This document shows, one piece after another, positions 1-9,108 of a DNA stretch of 40,300 nucleotides; position 1 is the stretch's first letter; the number at the start of each line of letters is the position of its first letter. The position numbers were made by a program, and so were the translations under genes. The stretch comes from an uncultured Verrucomicrobiota bacterium (GTDB lineage Bacteria; Verrucomicrobiota; Verrucomicrobiia; Verrucomicrobiales; DEV007). Location of the stretch: the NCBI GenBank assembly GCA_902589825.1, contig CACIUL010000031.1, positions 1-40,300 of the forward strand, read 5' to 3'. The notes under the pieces are model-generated. The model worked only from the letters and a program-made list of their open reading frames with translations. It made no database searches and was not told the origin of the DNA.

Positions 1-2
1 CT

Positions 3-578
3 GCGTTTGAGGGAGATTCCGGGATGGATGATTTTATCAGCGGTTACGCGAGGTTGCTGGACATGATAAAGGCAGTGAGTAAACCAAGGATGGTGCTGGT
101 GTCGCCTCCTCCATGTGAAACGCTCCTGCCGCCATTACCGGACATGGTGCCGCAAAACAGGAGGTTGGCAGCTTACCGGGACAGGATCCGGGAGCTTGCC
201 CGGTCCCGGGGTGAGGACTTTGCCGATCTTTTTGGCGCAATGAATGAAGGCAAGACCCAGTGGCGCCCTGCGGTAACGCTTAACGGGGTTCATTTCAGCG
301 AGAAGGGTTACCGGCGCATTGCGCCGATAGTTGCCGGTTTGCTTGGTGTCAGAAAATTACAGTTACAGGAATCGGACTATGAAGGGCTTAGAAAGCTTGT
401 TGTAGAGAAAAACCGGTTGTTTTTCAATCGGTGGCGGCCGCAGAACGAGACTTACCTGCATGGTTTCCGCAAGCATGAGCAGGGAAGAAACGCGAAGGAG
501 ATCTTTGAGTTTGATCCCCTAGTTGCCGAGAAGGACCTGCAGATACATCAAATGGCAAAGAAAGCGACGAAACAATGA
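3..578 (+). CDS. SGNH/GDSL-type hydrolase, C-terminal part (cut by window edge)
   Basis: The reading frame is open to the left edge (first full codon at 3), so the true start and the GDS(L) nucleophile block lie outside the window. The visible part begins with a G-x-x-DF-x-x-GY-x-LL stretch, then the VLVSPPP strand and a late N-G-V-H-F-S-x-x-GY block. In GDSL-like acylhydrolases of PVC bacteria that block carries the catalytic His; the Asp of the usual DxxH is not obvious here. Such secreted esterases often precede heme-binding dehydrogenases like the one that follows, and the two genes overlap by 4 bases (ATGA at 575), implying translational coupling. The likely role is hydrolysis of an ester or acetyl group on a polymer in the periplasm. 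Substrate unknown. Family assignment is moderately sure because half the protein is missing. Confidence 0.75.
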   Translation, partial: AFEGDSGMDDFISGYARLLDMIKAVSKPRMVLVSPPPCETLLPPLPDMVPQNRRLAAYRDRIRELARSRGEDFADLFGAMNEGKTQWRPAVTLNGVHFSEKGYRRIAPIVAGLLGVRKLQLQESDYEGLRKLVVEKNRLFFNRWRPQNETYLHGFRKHEQGRNAKEIFEFDPLVAEKDLQIHQMAKKATKQ

Positions 579-3500
579 GAATTGAATGCAAAAGTGTTTC
601 AATCGGGCGGTTTTGTCGGCTGCTCGCCGTGCTGTGGGCAATCTTTCTTTCCCAGGCATGGGCGCAGCGTAATCTTCGTGCAGATGCCATTCCCAAGCCG
701 GATCCACAGGCTCAGTTGAAAACCTTTGTGCTGGATGAGGGGCTCGAGGTGAACCTTTTTGCCTCAGACCCGATGATTTCCAAGCCAATAGGCATGAACT
801 GGGATGAGCAGGGAAGGCTCTGGGTGGTAAGCAGCCGCCTGTATCCCCAGATCAAGCCCGGTGAGCGCTCGGACGACAAGGTGATTGTTCTAGAGGATAG
901 AAATGCCGATGGAGTTGCCGACAAGTCGACGGTATTTGCCGAGAACCTGATTATCCCAACCGGCATCATGCCCGGTGATGGTGGTGCCTACGTGGCAAAC
1001 TCGACCGAGATCTTGTTCCTGAGGGATACCGATGGAGATTTGAGGGAGGATGAGCGCGATGTCGTTCTCAGCGGGTTTGGTACTGAGGACACGCATCATA
1101 TTATTCATGCCTTCCGTGGAGGTCCTGACGGAATGCTTTATTTCAATCAATCCATCTATATACATTCCCACGTGGAAACCCCGTATGGTGTGCGCCGCCT
1201 GCTTGCAGGCGGGATCTGGCATTATCGGCCAGAGTCAGGCGAGCTTGAGGTTTTTTCCCGGGGCTTTGTGAACAGCTGGGGGCATATATTCAATCGTTAC
1301 GGGCAAAGTTTTGCCACTGACGGGGCCTATGGGGAAGGGATCAACTATGTGTTTCCCGGCAGTGTGTTTGTCACGGCACACAGTGCCAAGAAAATTCTCC
1401 GTGGGCTCAACCCGGGTCAGCCAAAGCATTGCGGGCTGGAAGTGGTGAATTCCAGTCATTTTCCGGCCGAGTGGCAGGGCAACCTGATTACCAATGATTT
1501 CCGCGGTCACCGGGTCAATCGCTTCGTGATCAGTGAAAGTGGCAGCGGTTACGTGTCCAGGCAGGCACCTGACCTGATTCGCACCAGTCATGCGGCTTTT
1601 CGCCCCATTGATGTCAAGATCGGGCCGGATGGAGCCCTCTACATTGCTGACTGGTATAATCCCATTATTCAGCATGGGGAAGTGGATTTTCGTGATCCCC
1701 GTCGTGACCACGTACACGGCCGGATATGGCGCGTTACGTACAAGGGACGCAAGCTTTCCACTAAGCCCAGGCTGGCAGGCCAGAGTGTTCCCGTGATTGT
1801 CGACCAGTTGCATTCTGAAGATGGCTATACCCGGCATTTTGCCAAGCGACGGCTGCGAGAGGAGGATGAGGGAAAGGTAAAGGAAGCGCTTGGCAAGCTT
1901 GCCTTGAGGAACGGGATTTCCAGTGAGGACAAGCTTGAGATCCTGTGGGCCTATCAATCAGTCAATCAGCTGGAGAAAAATCTTCTCAGGGAGCTTCTCG
2001 GCGATAAGGATCATCGTATCCGTGCTGCTGCGGTGCGTGTGATTTACCACTGGCATAACAGGTTGGAGGATGCAATGGAGCTGCTGGGGGTTGCGGCGAC
2101 TGATGCCCATCCACAGGTTCGACTTGAGGCAGTCTCGGCACTCAGGCAGATGGGGGGGCTTGGTGCCTTCAGGAAAATCCTCCCGGTCTTCAGCATGCAG
2201 AAGGACAAGAACCTGGATTTTGCACTTTGGCTTGCTGCCCGGGAAATGCAGGAAGCGTGGCTTCCGGCACTGGAAGGGGGGAGCTTGAGCTTTCGGGGCA
2301 AATTACCGGTGCTGGATTTTCTCCTTAAGGCAATAGAGAAGCCGCAGGGCTTGCGCTTTCTGCGTGGCTCCCTTGCCTCCAAGACCATTAAGCCTGAAGG
2401 CTTCCGTGAACTTGCCGCCCTTTTTGCGGATGTCGGGGCCGCTGATGACCTTGGTATGCTCTATACCTCAGCTCTGGATAACGTGAAGGACGCCAAGCTT
2501 CGTGGATTTGTACTGGGTGAGCTTTCAAGGGCGGCAAAGCAGCGCAATGTCAGGCCAAAGGATCCTCGTTCCCGGGACTTGCTCAAGTTGATGAGGGAAG
2601 GGGATCAAATGGCGGCGCTCCTTTGTGGATCCTGGGGGATTGTTGAGGCAAAGGAGGACTTGATTAATTGGTTGGCTGATGATGGCAGGAGTGGGTTCGC
2701 GGCAGAAGCCCTGGGCTTAATGGGTGCAAAGTTGGATACTGAGGGACGGGATGCCCTGGTGAGGCTTGCCAGTGACCGTTCAAGGAAAATCGGGGCCCGG
2801 GTGTCCGGGCTTGTTGCCGTGGCAGGCGTTGATATGAAAGTAGCAGCCCCCCTGGCCGCCAATTTACTAAGCGAGGTTAAGTCCGATGCAGGAGTCAGCA
2901 GGATATATGACTGTTTTTTAACCAGGGTGGGCGGAGCTGATGCCCTTGCCAGGGCGGTTTCAGGAAAAAAAATTGCTGTCAATGTGGCGGCAGCTGGAGT
3001 TAAGCAGGCTGAATCCAGTGGGGGAGGGACAACCGGATTGATCGAGGCACTCTCAAGTGCTGGAAACCTCAAGCCCATAGTGCAGGCCTTATCGGGAGAG
3101 GAAATGAAGCAGTTGCTTGCTGATGTGCAGAGCAACGGGGACGCGGAGCGCGGTGAGACAATTTACCGACGTTCACAGCTCCTGTGTCAGGCTTGTCACG
3201 CAATCGGCGGAGGTGGGGGGCTGGTTGGCCCGGACCTTGTCAGCATTGGTTCCAGTGCCCCGCTTGATTACATTGTGGAGTCCCTATTGGAACCGGCGAA
3301 GAAAATCAAGGAGGGCTATCACACCACGGTGGTAACCACCAAGGCGGGAGGCGTTGTGACTGGGGGACTGGTCCGTGAATCAGGGAGCGAGCTGGTGTTG
3401 CGGATGGTTGACGGTAGTGAAAGGACGATTGCCGCTTCAACCGTGGCGAAGAAGGAGATTGCTCCTGTGTCTCTGATGCCGCCAGGCTTGACCTCGATGC

Positions 3501-4027
3501 TGCGCAAGGATGAGTTTTTGGATCTCGTGAAGTTTTTATCCGAACTGGGGAAAGAGGGTAAATACAAGGTTCCCTCCGCGCGTTTTGCACGGCGGTGGCG
3601 CATCATTGCCAGTGATAATACGCTGGATCTTGAAAAGGTTGGAAGGGCTCAACTGGGTGAGTTTTTGCAATCGGGTGCCGAGTTGCCATGGAGCCCCGCT
3701 TTCAGCATGGTTTCAGGGCAGTTGCCGCTTGCCTCGCTGGGTGTATCCAGTGGAGCCGGCAGCGCGTTGAGCTTTGCGAAGGTTGAACTTGAAGTATCTG
3801 CCGGTGGCAAGATCGGCCTGAGGACGAATAACCCGAAGGGGCTGAAGTTAAGCTTTGGAGACAGTCTTATTGCAGCAGATGATGAAGTCGCAATCGAGCT
3901 TGGTGTCGGTCGTCACGAGGTGGTTATCATTGTCGACCGGACCCTGCGTGAGGATGGGGGGATGCGTCTTGAGTTGTTTGATGTCCCCGGATCCGGAGGG
4001 AGGGCCGGCTTTGTGACCGGCTACTGA
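575..4027 (+). CDS. PVC-type heme-binding membrane-bound dehydrogenase with HEAT repeats
   Basis: An 1150-residue secreted protein. An N-terminal hydrophobic signal segment (about residues 13-31, ending AWAQ) is followed by a beta-propeller dehydrogenase-like domain (about 45-390; repeated D-x-DG-x-AD-type loops and 'IGPDGALYIADWYNP'). A helical region about 395-830 resembles HEAT repeats. A c-type cytochrome domain follows (C871-Q-A-C874-H875, with SLMPPG about 100 residues later as the probable distal Met loop), and then a C-terminal beta-rich domain. This order matches the Pirellula/Verrucomicrobium-type proteins (TIGR02604 plus TIGR02603). The inferred role is oxidation of a sugar or alcohol with electrons passed to heme c, outside the cytoplasmic membrane. 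The ATG at 575 overlaps the TGA of the upstream hydrolase. Substrate and cofactor are not readable from the sequence. Confidence 0.9.
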   Translation: MRIECKSVSIGRFCRLLAVLWAIFLSQAWAQRNLRADAIPKPDPQAQLKTFVLDEGLEVNLFASDPMISKPIGMNWDEQGRLWVVSSRLYPQIKPGERSDDKVIVLEDRNADGVADKSTVFAENLIIPTGIMPGDGGAYVANSTEILFLRDTDGDLREDERDVVLSGFGTEDTHHIIHAFRGGPDGMLYFNQSIYIHSHVETPYGVRRLLAGGIWHYRPESGELEVFSRGFVNSWGHIFNRYGQSFATDGAYGEGINYVFPGSVFVTAHSAKKILRGLNPGQPKHCGLEVVNSSHFPAEWQGNLITNDFRGHRVNRFVISESGSGYVSRQAPDLIRTSHAAFRPIDVKIGPDGALYIADWYNPIIQHGEVDFRDPRRDHVHGRIWRVTYKGRKLSTKPRLAGQSVPVIVDQLHSEDGYTRHFAKRRLREEDEGKVKEALGKLALRNGISSEDKLEILWAYQSVNQLEKNLLRELLGDKDHRIRAAAVRVIYHWHNRLEDAMELLGVAATDAHPQVRLEAVSALRQMGGLGAFRKILPVFSMQKDKNLDFALWLAAREMQEAWLPALEGGSLSFRGKLPVLDFLLKAIEKPQGLRFLRGSLASKTIKPEGFRELAALFADVGAADDLGMLYTSALDNVKDAKLRGFVLGELSRAAKQRNVRPKDPRSRDLLKLMREGDQMAALLCGSWGIVEAKEDLINWLADDGRSGFAAEALGLMGAKLDTEGRDALVRLASDRSRKIGARVSGLVAVAGVDMKVAAPLAANLLSEVKSDAGVSRIYDCFLTRVGGADALARAVSGKKIAVNVAAAGVKQAESSGGGTTGLIEALSSAGNLKPIVQALSGEEMKQLLADVQSNGDAERGETIYRRSQLLCQACHAIGGGGGLVGPDLVSIGSSAPLDYIVESLLEPAKKIKEGYHTTVVTTKAGGVVTGGLVRESGSELVLRMVDGSERTIAASTVAKKEIAPVSLMPPGLTSMLRKDEFLDLVKFLSELGKEGKYKVPSARFARRWRIIASDNTLDLEKVGRAQLGEFLQSGAELPWSPAFSMVSGQLPLASLGVSSGAGSALSFAKVELEVSAGGKIGLRTNNPKGLKLSFGDSLIAADDEVAIELGVGRHEVVIIVDRTLREDGGMRLELFDVPGSGGRAGFVTGY

Positions 4028-4032
4028 TAGAG

Positions 4033-4054
4033 GATTCATTTACCGGAATGAATC
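4033..4054. terminator. Perfect 8-bp inverted repeat between convergent genes
   Basis: Left arm GATTCATT (4033-4040), loop TACCGG, right arm AATGAATC (4047-4054). It starts 5 bases after the stop of the heme dehydrogenase and contains the stop codon (TTA on the plus strand, 4040-4042) of the convergent sulfatase. No T tract follows on either side. A bidirectional hairpin terminator or mRNA 3' end is the likely role; this is inferred from position and symmetry. Confidence 0.55.
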
Positions 4055-5371
4055 GTGCGCTGCCTTGAGGCGTTCCACGATTTCCGGGTTCTCTTTGGCG
4101 TGGTTTTTCAACTCCCCTGGATCGGCTTGAAGGTTGGAGAGGAAGAGTTTGGATGCCGGAGCTCCAGCGGACTTCGGGTTACTGGTGTCACGCACGTTAC
4201 CAATCAGCTTCCAGTCACCATCCCTGACAGCCCATTGAGCCCTTGACCCGTTGCCGACTTGCCAATGCAGGATGCCGTGTGGTCCCTTTTTGCTTTTGCC
4301 CATAAGTAAAGGGGCAAGGTTTTTTCCGTCGATGCTGGCCTTTAGTAACTTAATTTTTGCCAAGTCGGCAAGGGTCGGCAGCCAGTCACAGGAGTGGGCA
4401 ATTTCAGAGATTGTTTTTCCCTGAGGCAGCGTGCCCGGCCAGGAGATGATTGCCGGTACCCGGATGCCCCCTTCAAAGAGGCTGAATTTTGCACCCCGGT
4501 ATGGGCCTGCGCTTCCGCCACCAAAATGTGCGCGTTCCTCGGTGGAATGTCCATGGTCGGATTGAAAGATAACGATAGTGTCCTCGCGCAGGCCAAGCTC
4601 ATCCAGGTAGGCAAGAAGATCGCCGATTCGCGCATCCTGACTTGAGACAAAGGCATTGTAGAGCCTGCGGGGATGGGGAAGTTTCTCGTAGGCTTTCAGC
4701 CAGTGGGCTTCACCCTGATAAGGGTAATGCGGTGTGTTCATTGCAAAATACATGAAGATCGGGCTGTCCTGGTTCTCCTTGATGAAGTCACAGGCTTCAC
4801 GAACCATCAGGTCGGGGAAAAACTGACCGTCCTCAAAGACCTCTTTTCCATTGCGGTGCAGGTCATGGCGGTTTGGGCCCTGCCAGTAGAAAAAATGTGA
4901 ATAGTTGTCTATGCACCCTCCCATGTGGCCGAATGAGTAATCAAATCCCTGCGCATTGGGCATGTGTTGGGGAATATAGCCGAGGTGCCATTTGCCAATG
5001 TGTGCCGTTTTGTATCCCTGGGACTTAAAGTGCTCAGCGATGGTGATTTGTTCACCTGGCATTCCGGGTTTTCCTTTGATGGAGGTGGTGTTGCCGGGAA
5101 CCCCTGCGCGGAGTGGGTAGCGGCCCGTCAGGAGTCCTGCCCTCGAGGGAGAGCACACAGGGGCTGCCGCGTAGAATTGTGTGAACCTGATGCCGCGCTT
5201 GGCGAGCGAATCAGTATGCGGGGTTTGTATGTCACGGGTGCCGTAACAGCCGGCGTCAACGCTTCCCTGGTCATCGGTGAATATAATGATGACGTTTGGC
5301 TTGCGTGCATCTGCGCCGACGAGGGCAGTGAGGATAATGGCGGCAATAAGGAGTGGATGAAACGGCTTCAC
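4040..5371 (-). CDS. Type I sulfatase (arylsulfatase family), secreted
   Basis: 443 residues with a signal peptide (about 1-22, ending GADA). The alkaline-phosphatase-like fold is shown by the metal-binding FTDDQG (D33, D34) and by C73-S-P-S-R, the C/S-x-P-x-R signature whose Cys becomes formylglycine. Further on come HIGKWHLG and an F-x-SDHG block. It should remove sulfate esters from a polysaccharide or similar substrate in the periplasm; an anaerobic or FGE-type maturase must be encoded elsewhere. The C-terminal half is shorter than in many arylsulfatases. The frame opens with GTG at 5371 directly before the signal peptide; no ATG fits better and no Shine-Dalgarno is visible. It sits convergent to the heme dehydrogenase and downstream of the subtilase on the same strand. 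Substrate unknown. Confidence 0.92.
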   Translation of the reverse strand: MKPFHPLLIAAIILTALVGADARKPNVIIIFTDDQGSVDAGCYGTRDIQTPHTDSLAKRGIRFTQFYAAAPVCSPSRAGLLTGRYPLRAGVPGNTTSIKGKPGMPGEQITIAEHFKSQGYKTAHIGKWHLGYIPQHMPNAQGFDYSFGHMGGCIDNYSHFFYWQGPNRHDLHRNGKEVFEDGQFFPDLMVREACDFIKENQDSPIFMYFAMNTPHYPYQGEAHWLKAYEKLPHPRRLYNAFVSSQDARIGDLLAYLDELGLREDTIVIFQSDHGHSTEERAHFGGGSAGPYRGAKFSLFEGGIRVPAIISWPGTLPQGKTISEIAHSCDWLPTLADLAKIKLLKASIDGKNLAPLLMGKSKKGPHGILHWQVGNGSRAQWAVRDGDWKLIGNVRDTSNPKSAGAPASKLFLSNLQADPGELKNHAKENPEIVERLKAAHDSFR

Positions 5372-5420
5372 GGGTAATGACTTTAACGGGTTGGGAAATG
5401 ATTGCGATTAAAGAATTGGC

Positions 5421-7334
5421 TCAGTCAAATGCCGGAGCGCTGAAGGACTGCCGCATACGGGCGATCCCGGGCGGGCCTTTAGGAAGGCGTATGGAATGGC
5501 GTGTGCCGCCACGTTCAATGAGCAGCATGGTTTCTTTTTTCTCCGGGGTGCGCAGGATTGCCTGGAAAGCGGATACACTGGTTACGGGTATCCCGTTTGC
5601 CTCAAGGAGCAGGTCTCCTTGCTTAATCCCTGCCTGCCGAGCGTTCCCGTTTTCCTTGAGCCTTGAGAACACCAGTAATTTTTTTTCCAGCTTCTGCCGG
5701 GTCTTTTCAGTATCAATTTCGTCCCCTTCAATACGCCCGGTGTAGGCAAGGGCACTTTTACCTTCGCGAAGTGATTTGCGCCTCAGTACCTCCTTGACGG
5801 CGCGGTAACAGTTAATAAGGCCGTGTCCGGTTTCGTTGTCGATTCCCGGAGGCCCGATGTCGGTGGCCGTGCCGGTAATGATCTCCTTCAGGTGCCAGGG
5901 GAGCAGTTCCGGGTCTGCGGAGAGCATCAGCGCGATTGCTCCGCAGAACATCGGTCCGGCAAATGAATTGCCGCTGATGGCAGAGGAGATCACCCGGCCA
6001 TCAGGCAGCAGGAGAGGGAGGTTGTGGTTAAAGGCGCAGACTTCAGGCTTTTCCACCTTTCCTTGTGAATAGTGTTCGGTCTTCCATTCCACCGGGCCCT
6101 TGCTGGAAAAATCAGTGCGGGCTAAGTCGCGTTGCACGCCTGCTGCGGCGAAGACCGCCTCGGGAATATCCTCAGGGGTGCGCATTTGCCTGGGGATTTT
6201 CTCACTTAATGCAAAATTTCCCGCGCCGGAGACAAAGTAAACGCCACAAAAGGAACCGTGTTCCATTATCTTGCGCCAGTGTGAGCGCATGTCCCCAAGT
6301 CCGGGAATGGAAAAGCTCATGCTGTAGGTATCGGCTTCTTGCTCAACTGCCCATTCCACGACCGGTTCAATATCATTGCCGGCAATGACACCCGCCCATT
6401 TTCCCTCGGGGGCAATGCCGAATCCGTAAGGACTGGTCTTGCTGCCCCTGCCGCAGACAATCGCGGCACACATGGTGCCGTGCAGGGCGGAGGCGTCCAG
6501 GCTGGCGGGCGTCCTTGTGTTTAGCAGCGGGGAGTTAAGCCGGAAGTTGTAACCGTGGCAGTCATCAATCAGGCCGTTGCCGTCATCATCAATCTGGTTC
6601 CCGGTTTTCTCGGAAGGGTTAAAGTAGAGGTTCTGCGCGAGGCTCTCGGGGAAAGTGAAGTTGTTGTCGTGGATAATGTTCAATGTGCCCCTGCCCGTGA
6701 CATCGAATTCCCTCCATGTTTTCTCAGCAAGCAGTGAGCGGATATACCAGGGATGCTTGTGAAGTCCCGGGTCAAAGGCTGGTCCCGGGACCCGCGCATG
6801 TTGTGTCGGTTTCCTGCCGCCCCCCCTGGGTCTGTTGTTGCGGGCCGGGGAGAGGAATATCTTTTTTACGCCCGGGATATTCTTTATGGCATTGATACCT
6901 GCAACGGTGCTTAGGCAGGTGAAGCCATTGATGATCCAGTGCTCTTTCAGGTTGCTGATTGTTTGGCTTTCAAGAAGAGCGTCAAGTTGCTTTCTTGCGC
7001 CCATGTGTGACTCAAGACTTGCCCTTTTGAGGGTATTGACAACCTGTGACCTTAGTTCAGTGCGCTTTGCCTTGGAGAATTCCCTGGCTCGCCTGCTGTA
7101 TGAGTTCCCGTTACCAAGAAGTTGATGGTCAAACCATGCCTTGACCGTGAGGGGGCGCTCGGGATCCCGGCTTCCTGCGGGCAGGGGCGAGATCCAGATG
7201 CCTTCGCCGCTCACCTTCTCAAGACGGATATCCTGGAGTTCATTATCCGGTGAGGGGGTTATATTTGCCGGGCAGGTGCATGGAATCGCGATAATGGCAG
7301 CCAAAATTGATCCGGTGAAAAATGCAGGTTTCAT
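5421..7334 (-). CDS. Secreted S8 (subtilisin-like) serine peptidase with C-terminal PDZ domain
   Basis: 637 residues. A hydrophobic signal segment at about 8-22 is followed by a prodomain-like region (about 60-165), then the S8 domain. Catalytic triad candidates are D223 (in IIHDNN), H285 (in LHGTMCA) and S457 (in GNSFAGP), with oxyanion Asn N373 in GAGN. The Asp-rich NQIDDDGNGLIDD segment (247-258) is the Ca-binding-like loop seen in a group of secreted subtilases. The sequences around Asp and Ser differ from the classical DTG and GTSMAAP but the triad residues are kept. A PDZ-like domain (about 555-615, with AGIKQGDLLLEANG) follows, which is more typical of HtrA or Ctp proteases. Probable role: processing or turnover of exported proteins. 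Start is ATG at 7334; no Shine-Dalgarno is seen. Confidence 0.88.
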   Translation of the reverse strand: MKPAFFTGSILAAIIAIPCTCPANITPSPDNELQDIRLEKVSGEGIWISPLPAGSRDPERPLTVKAWFDHQLLGNGNSYSRRAREFSKAKRTELRSQVVNTLKRASLESHMGARKQLDALLESQTISNLKEHWIINGFTCLSTVAGINAIKNIPGVKKIFLSPARNNRPRGGGRKPTQHARVPGPAFDPGLHKHPWYIRSLLAEKTWREFDVTGRGTLNIIHDNNFTFPESLAQNLYFNPSEKTGNQIDDDGNGLIDDCHGYNFRLNSPLLNTRTPASLDASALHGTMCAAIVCGRGSKTSPYGFGIAPEGKWAGVIAGNDIEPVVEWAVEQEADTYSMSFSIPGLGDMRSHWRKIMEHGSFCGVYFVSGAGNFALSEKIPRQMRTPEDIPEAVFAAAGVQRDLARTDFSSKGPVEWKTEHYSQGKVEKPEVCAFNHNLPLLLPDGRVISSAISGNSFAGPMFCGAIALMLSADPELLPWHLKEIITGTATDIGPPGIDNETGHGLINCYRAVKEVLRRKSLREGKSALAYTGRIEGDEIDTEKTRQKLEKKLLVFSRLKENGNARQAGIKQGDLLLEANGIPVTSVSAFQAILRTPEKKETMLLIERGGTRHSIRLPKGPPGIARMRQSFSAPAFD

Positions 7335-7388
7335 GGATTTGGACGGTTGATTTCTTGCAATTCGGTTGAGTTTAATGGGTTGCAGTGC

Positions 7389-7748
7389 CTATGGGACAAG
7401 AACCTGCGAGAATCCGCTGTGGTCCTCGCCGATGACCAGCACAATCATGTTGTTGCTACTGGTGACGTATCCCACTTGATCGCGGTCGCTTCCATCGACA
7501 TTGACCGTGATTGATCCTTCCCCGGTGTCATTGATCCTGAAGTCATGCGAACTTCCCGGCTTCATGGAGAAAGCCTTTGTTTTTCCTGAAGGGAATCGAA
7601 GTGATATGTTGTGGGCAGCGCTGCTATGGTTGACGACATGAAAGGATCCTTCCATGAAGAAATACCGGTCATAGACACCACGCGCTATCCACGCTAAAAT
7701 TAACCCCATTATTGCTCCACTGAGGAAAAGGATAATTGCCTTCCACAT
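7389..7748 (-). CDS. Small single-pass membrane protein, function unknown
   Basis: 119 residues. One N-terminal membrane segment (about 4-24) is followed by an extracytoplasmic domain of about 90 residues rich in Ser, Gly, Val and Asp, probably beta-sheet. I do not recognise a family. The ATG at 7748 is divergent from the PQQ-propeller gene starting 34 bases away, so the two share a promoter region. It is followed on the same strand by the subtilase gene after 54 bases, so it could be first in an operon with the peptidase and perhaps the sulfatase. Codon use resembles the neighbours, and the membrane segment, start and stop are all in a consistent frame, which supports a real gene. Confidence 0.65.
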   Translation of the reverse strand: MWKAIILFLSGAIMGLILAWIARGVYDRYFFMEGSFHVVNHSSAAHNISLRFPSGKTKAFSMKPGSSHDFRINDTGEGSITVNVDGSDRDQVGYVTSSNNMIVLVIGEDHSGFSQVLVP

Positions 7749-7782
7749 ATGGATTAGTTAACTCAAAGTCAATTCATTGTCG

Positions 7783-9108
7783 ATGAAACAGCACACAGTA
7801 ATACCCAGCATCTTTTTTCTTCTTTTATCCACCGGTGTATTCGCGGTGGACTGGACGCAATGGCGAGGCGCTGCCGGTGACGGCGTTTCCCAGGCGGAGG
7901 ATTTGCCGACAGAATGGTCTGAGACAAAAAACATCAAGTGGAAGACGTCCCTGGCCGGCCGGGGCTGGTCATCGCCGGTCATTGAGGGCAAGCGCATCTG
8001 GGTAACGGCAGCCCACGAGACACTTGCCAGTGAGGAGGCGAGCAAGAAGCGCCTGAAAAGCAACACGGGCAGCCAGCCTCTTACTGTCCTTGAAAAGGCC
8101 AGCTTCCATGCCATTTGTATCGACAGGGACAGTGGCAAGATTCTCTATGACGTGGAGCTTTTCTCCGTGGATGAGCCTCAGTGGGTGCACCGCTATAACA
8201 GTTATGCCTCGCCGACCCCGGTTATTGATCACGGCCGCGTGTATTGTCATTTCGGCACGTATGGCACGGCATGTATTGAAGGTGCCAGCGGCAAGGTGCT
8301 GTGGAAAAATCTCGACCATCACTGTATGCATGAGAACGGGCCGGGAGGTTCGCCGGTAATTGCGGGGGATGTCCTGTTCTTTCACATGGACGGGAGTGAC
8401 AAGCAATATGTCGTGGCCCTGAACAAGAAGGATGGAACCGTTGCCTGGAAAACCAAACGCAGTGGCAAGCTGCATAGCAACCCCCAGCTGAAAAAGGCTT
8501 ACAGCACTCCGCTTGTCATGCCGCGCGGTGGGGTGAATGAGCTGATCTCTGCAGGGGCCAACTGGGTTTATGGCTATGATCCTTCAACCGGGGATGAGAA
8601 ATGGAAGGTTGATTATGAGAGGCTGGGGTTTTCCAATGTGGCCCGGCCGGTTACAGGCGACGGCATGCTTTTCCTGTCCACGTGTTTCATGCGTGCCGAG
8701 ATGCTGGGGATCAGCCTGAAGGATCAGCCCGAGATTCTCTGGCGCTACAGGAAATCAGTTCCCAGCTCTCCTTCCCCCCTGTTCGTGGACGGGTTGCTGT
8801 TTTTTGTGGGTGATTCCGGAGGGCTGGTCACCTGTCTTGAAGCTAAAACGGGCAAGCTTGTCTGGAACGAGCGGATTGCGAGCGGCAAATACTGGGCGGC
8901 ACCCTTTGTTGCTGCTGGCAGGATCTATTTTCATAGTGAAGAAGGCGTGACCACAGTGATAAAGGCAGCGCGTAAGTTTGAGGTAATATCCGAGAACATA
9001 CTTGATGGAAAACTCATGGCCTCTGCAGCAGTATCAGGGGATGTTCTTTTCCTGAGAACGGACAAGGCCCTTTATTCGATCAGCGACAAGACATCATCTT
9101 CCCCGTGA
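7783..9108 (+). CDS. Secreted PQQ-like beta-propeller repeat protein
   Basis: About 441 residues. A signal peptide (MKQH... to VFAVDW) is followed by the WTQWRGAAGDG entry motif and repeated blades containing W-K-x-x, 'SPVIEGKRIWV', 'SGKVLWK', 'DGTVAWK' and 'TGKLVWNERI', typical of PQQ/BamB-like eight-bladed propellers. In PVC bacteria such proteins are abundant. Some bind a quinone and act as dehydrogenases, others are protein-binding scaffolds; no catalytic set can be assigned by eye. I chose ATG 7783 over an in-frame TTG at 7777 because it starts the signal peptide. The gene overlaps the next one by 4 bases (GTGA at 9105), so the two are translationally coupled. Confidence 0.85.
   Translation: MKQHTVIPSIFFLLLSTGVFAVDWTQWRGAAGDGVSQAEDLPTEWSETKNIKWKTSLAGRGWSSPVIEGKRIWVTAAHETLASEEASKKRLKSNTGSQPLTVLEKASFHAICIDRDSGKILYDVELFSVDEPQWVHRYNSYASPTPVIDHGRVYCHFGTYGTACIEGASGKVLWKNLDHHCMHENGPGGSPVIAGDVLFFHMDGSDKQYVVALNKKDGTVAWKTKRSGKLHSNPQLKKAYSTPLVMPRGGVNELISAGANWVYGYDPSTGDEKWKVDYERLGFSNVARPVTGDGMLFLSTCFMRAEMLGISLKDQPEILWRYRKSVPSSPSPLFVDGLLFFVGDSGGLVTCLEAKTGKLVWNERIASGKYWAAPFVAAGRIYFHSEEGVTTVIKAARKFEVISENILDGKLMASAAVSGDVLFLRTDKALYSISDKTSSSP

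Noticed and set aside
1235-1957. 240-codon open frame on the minus strand
   Set aside because: It lies fully inside the heme dehydrogenase gene, has no signal or family motif, and the plus-strand protein is clearly real.
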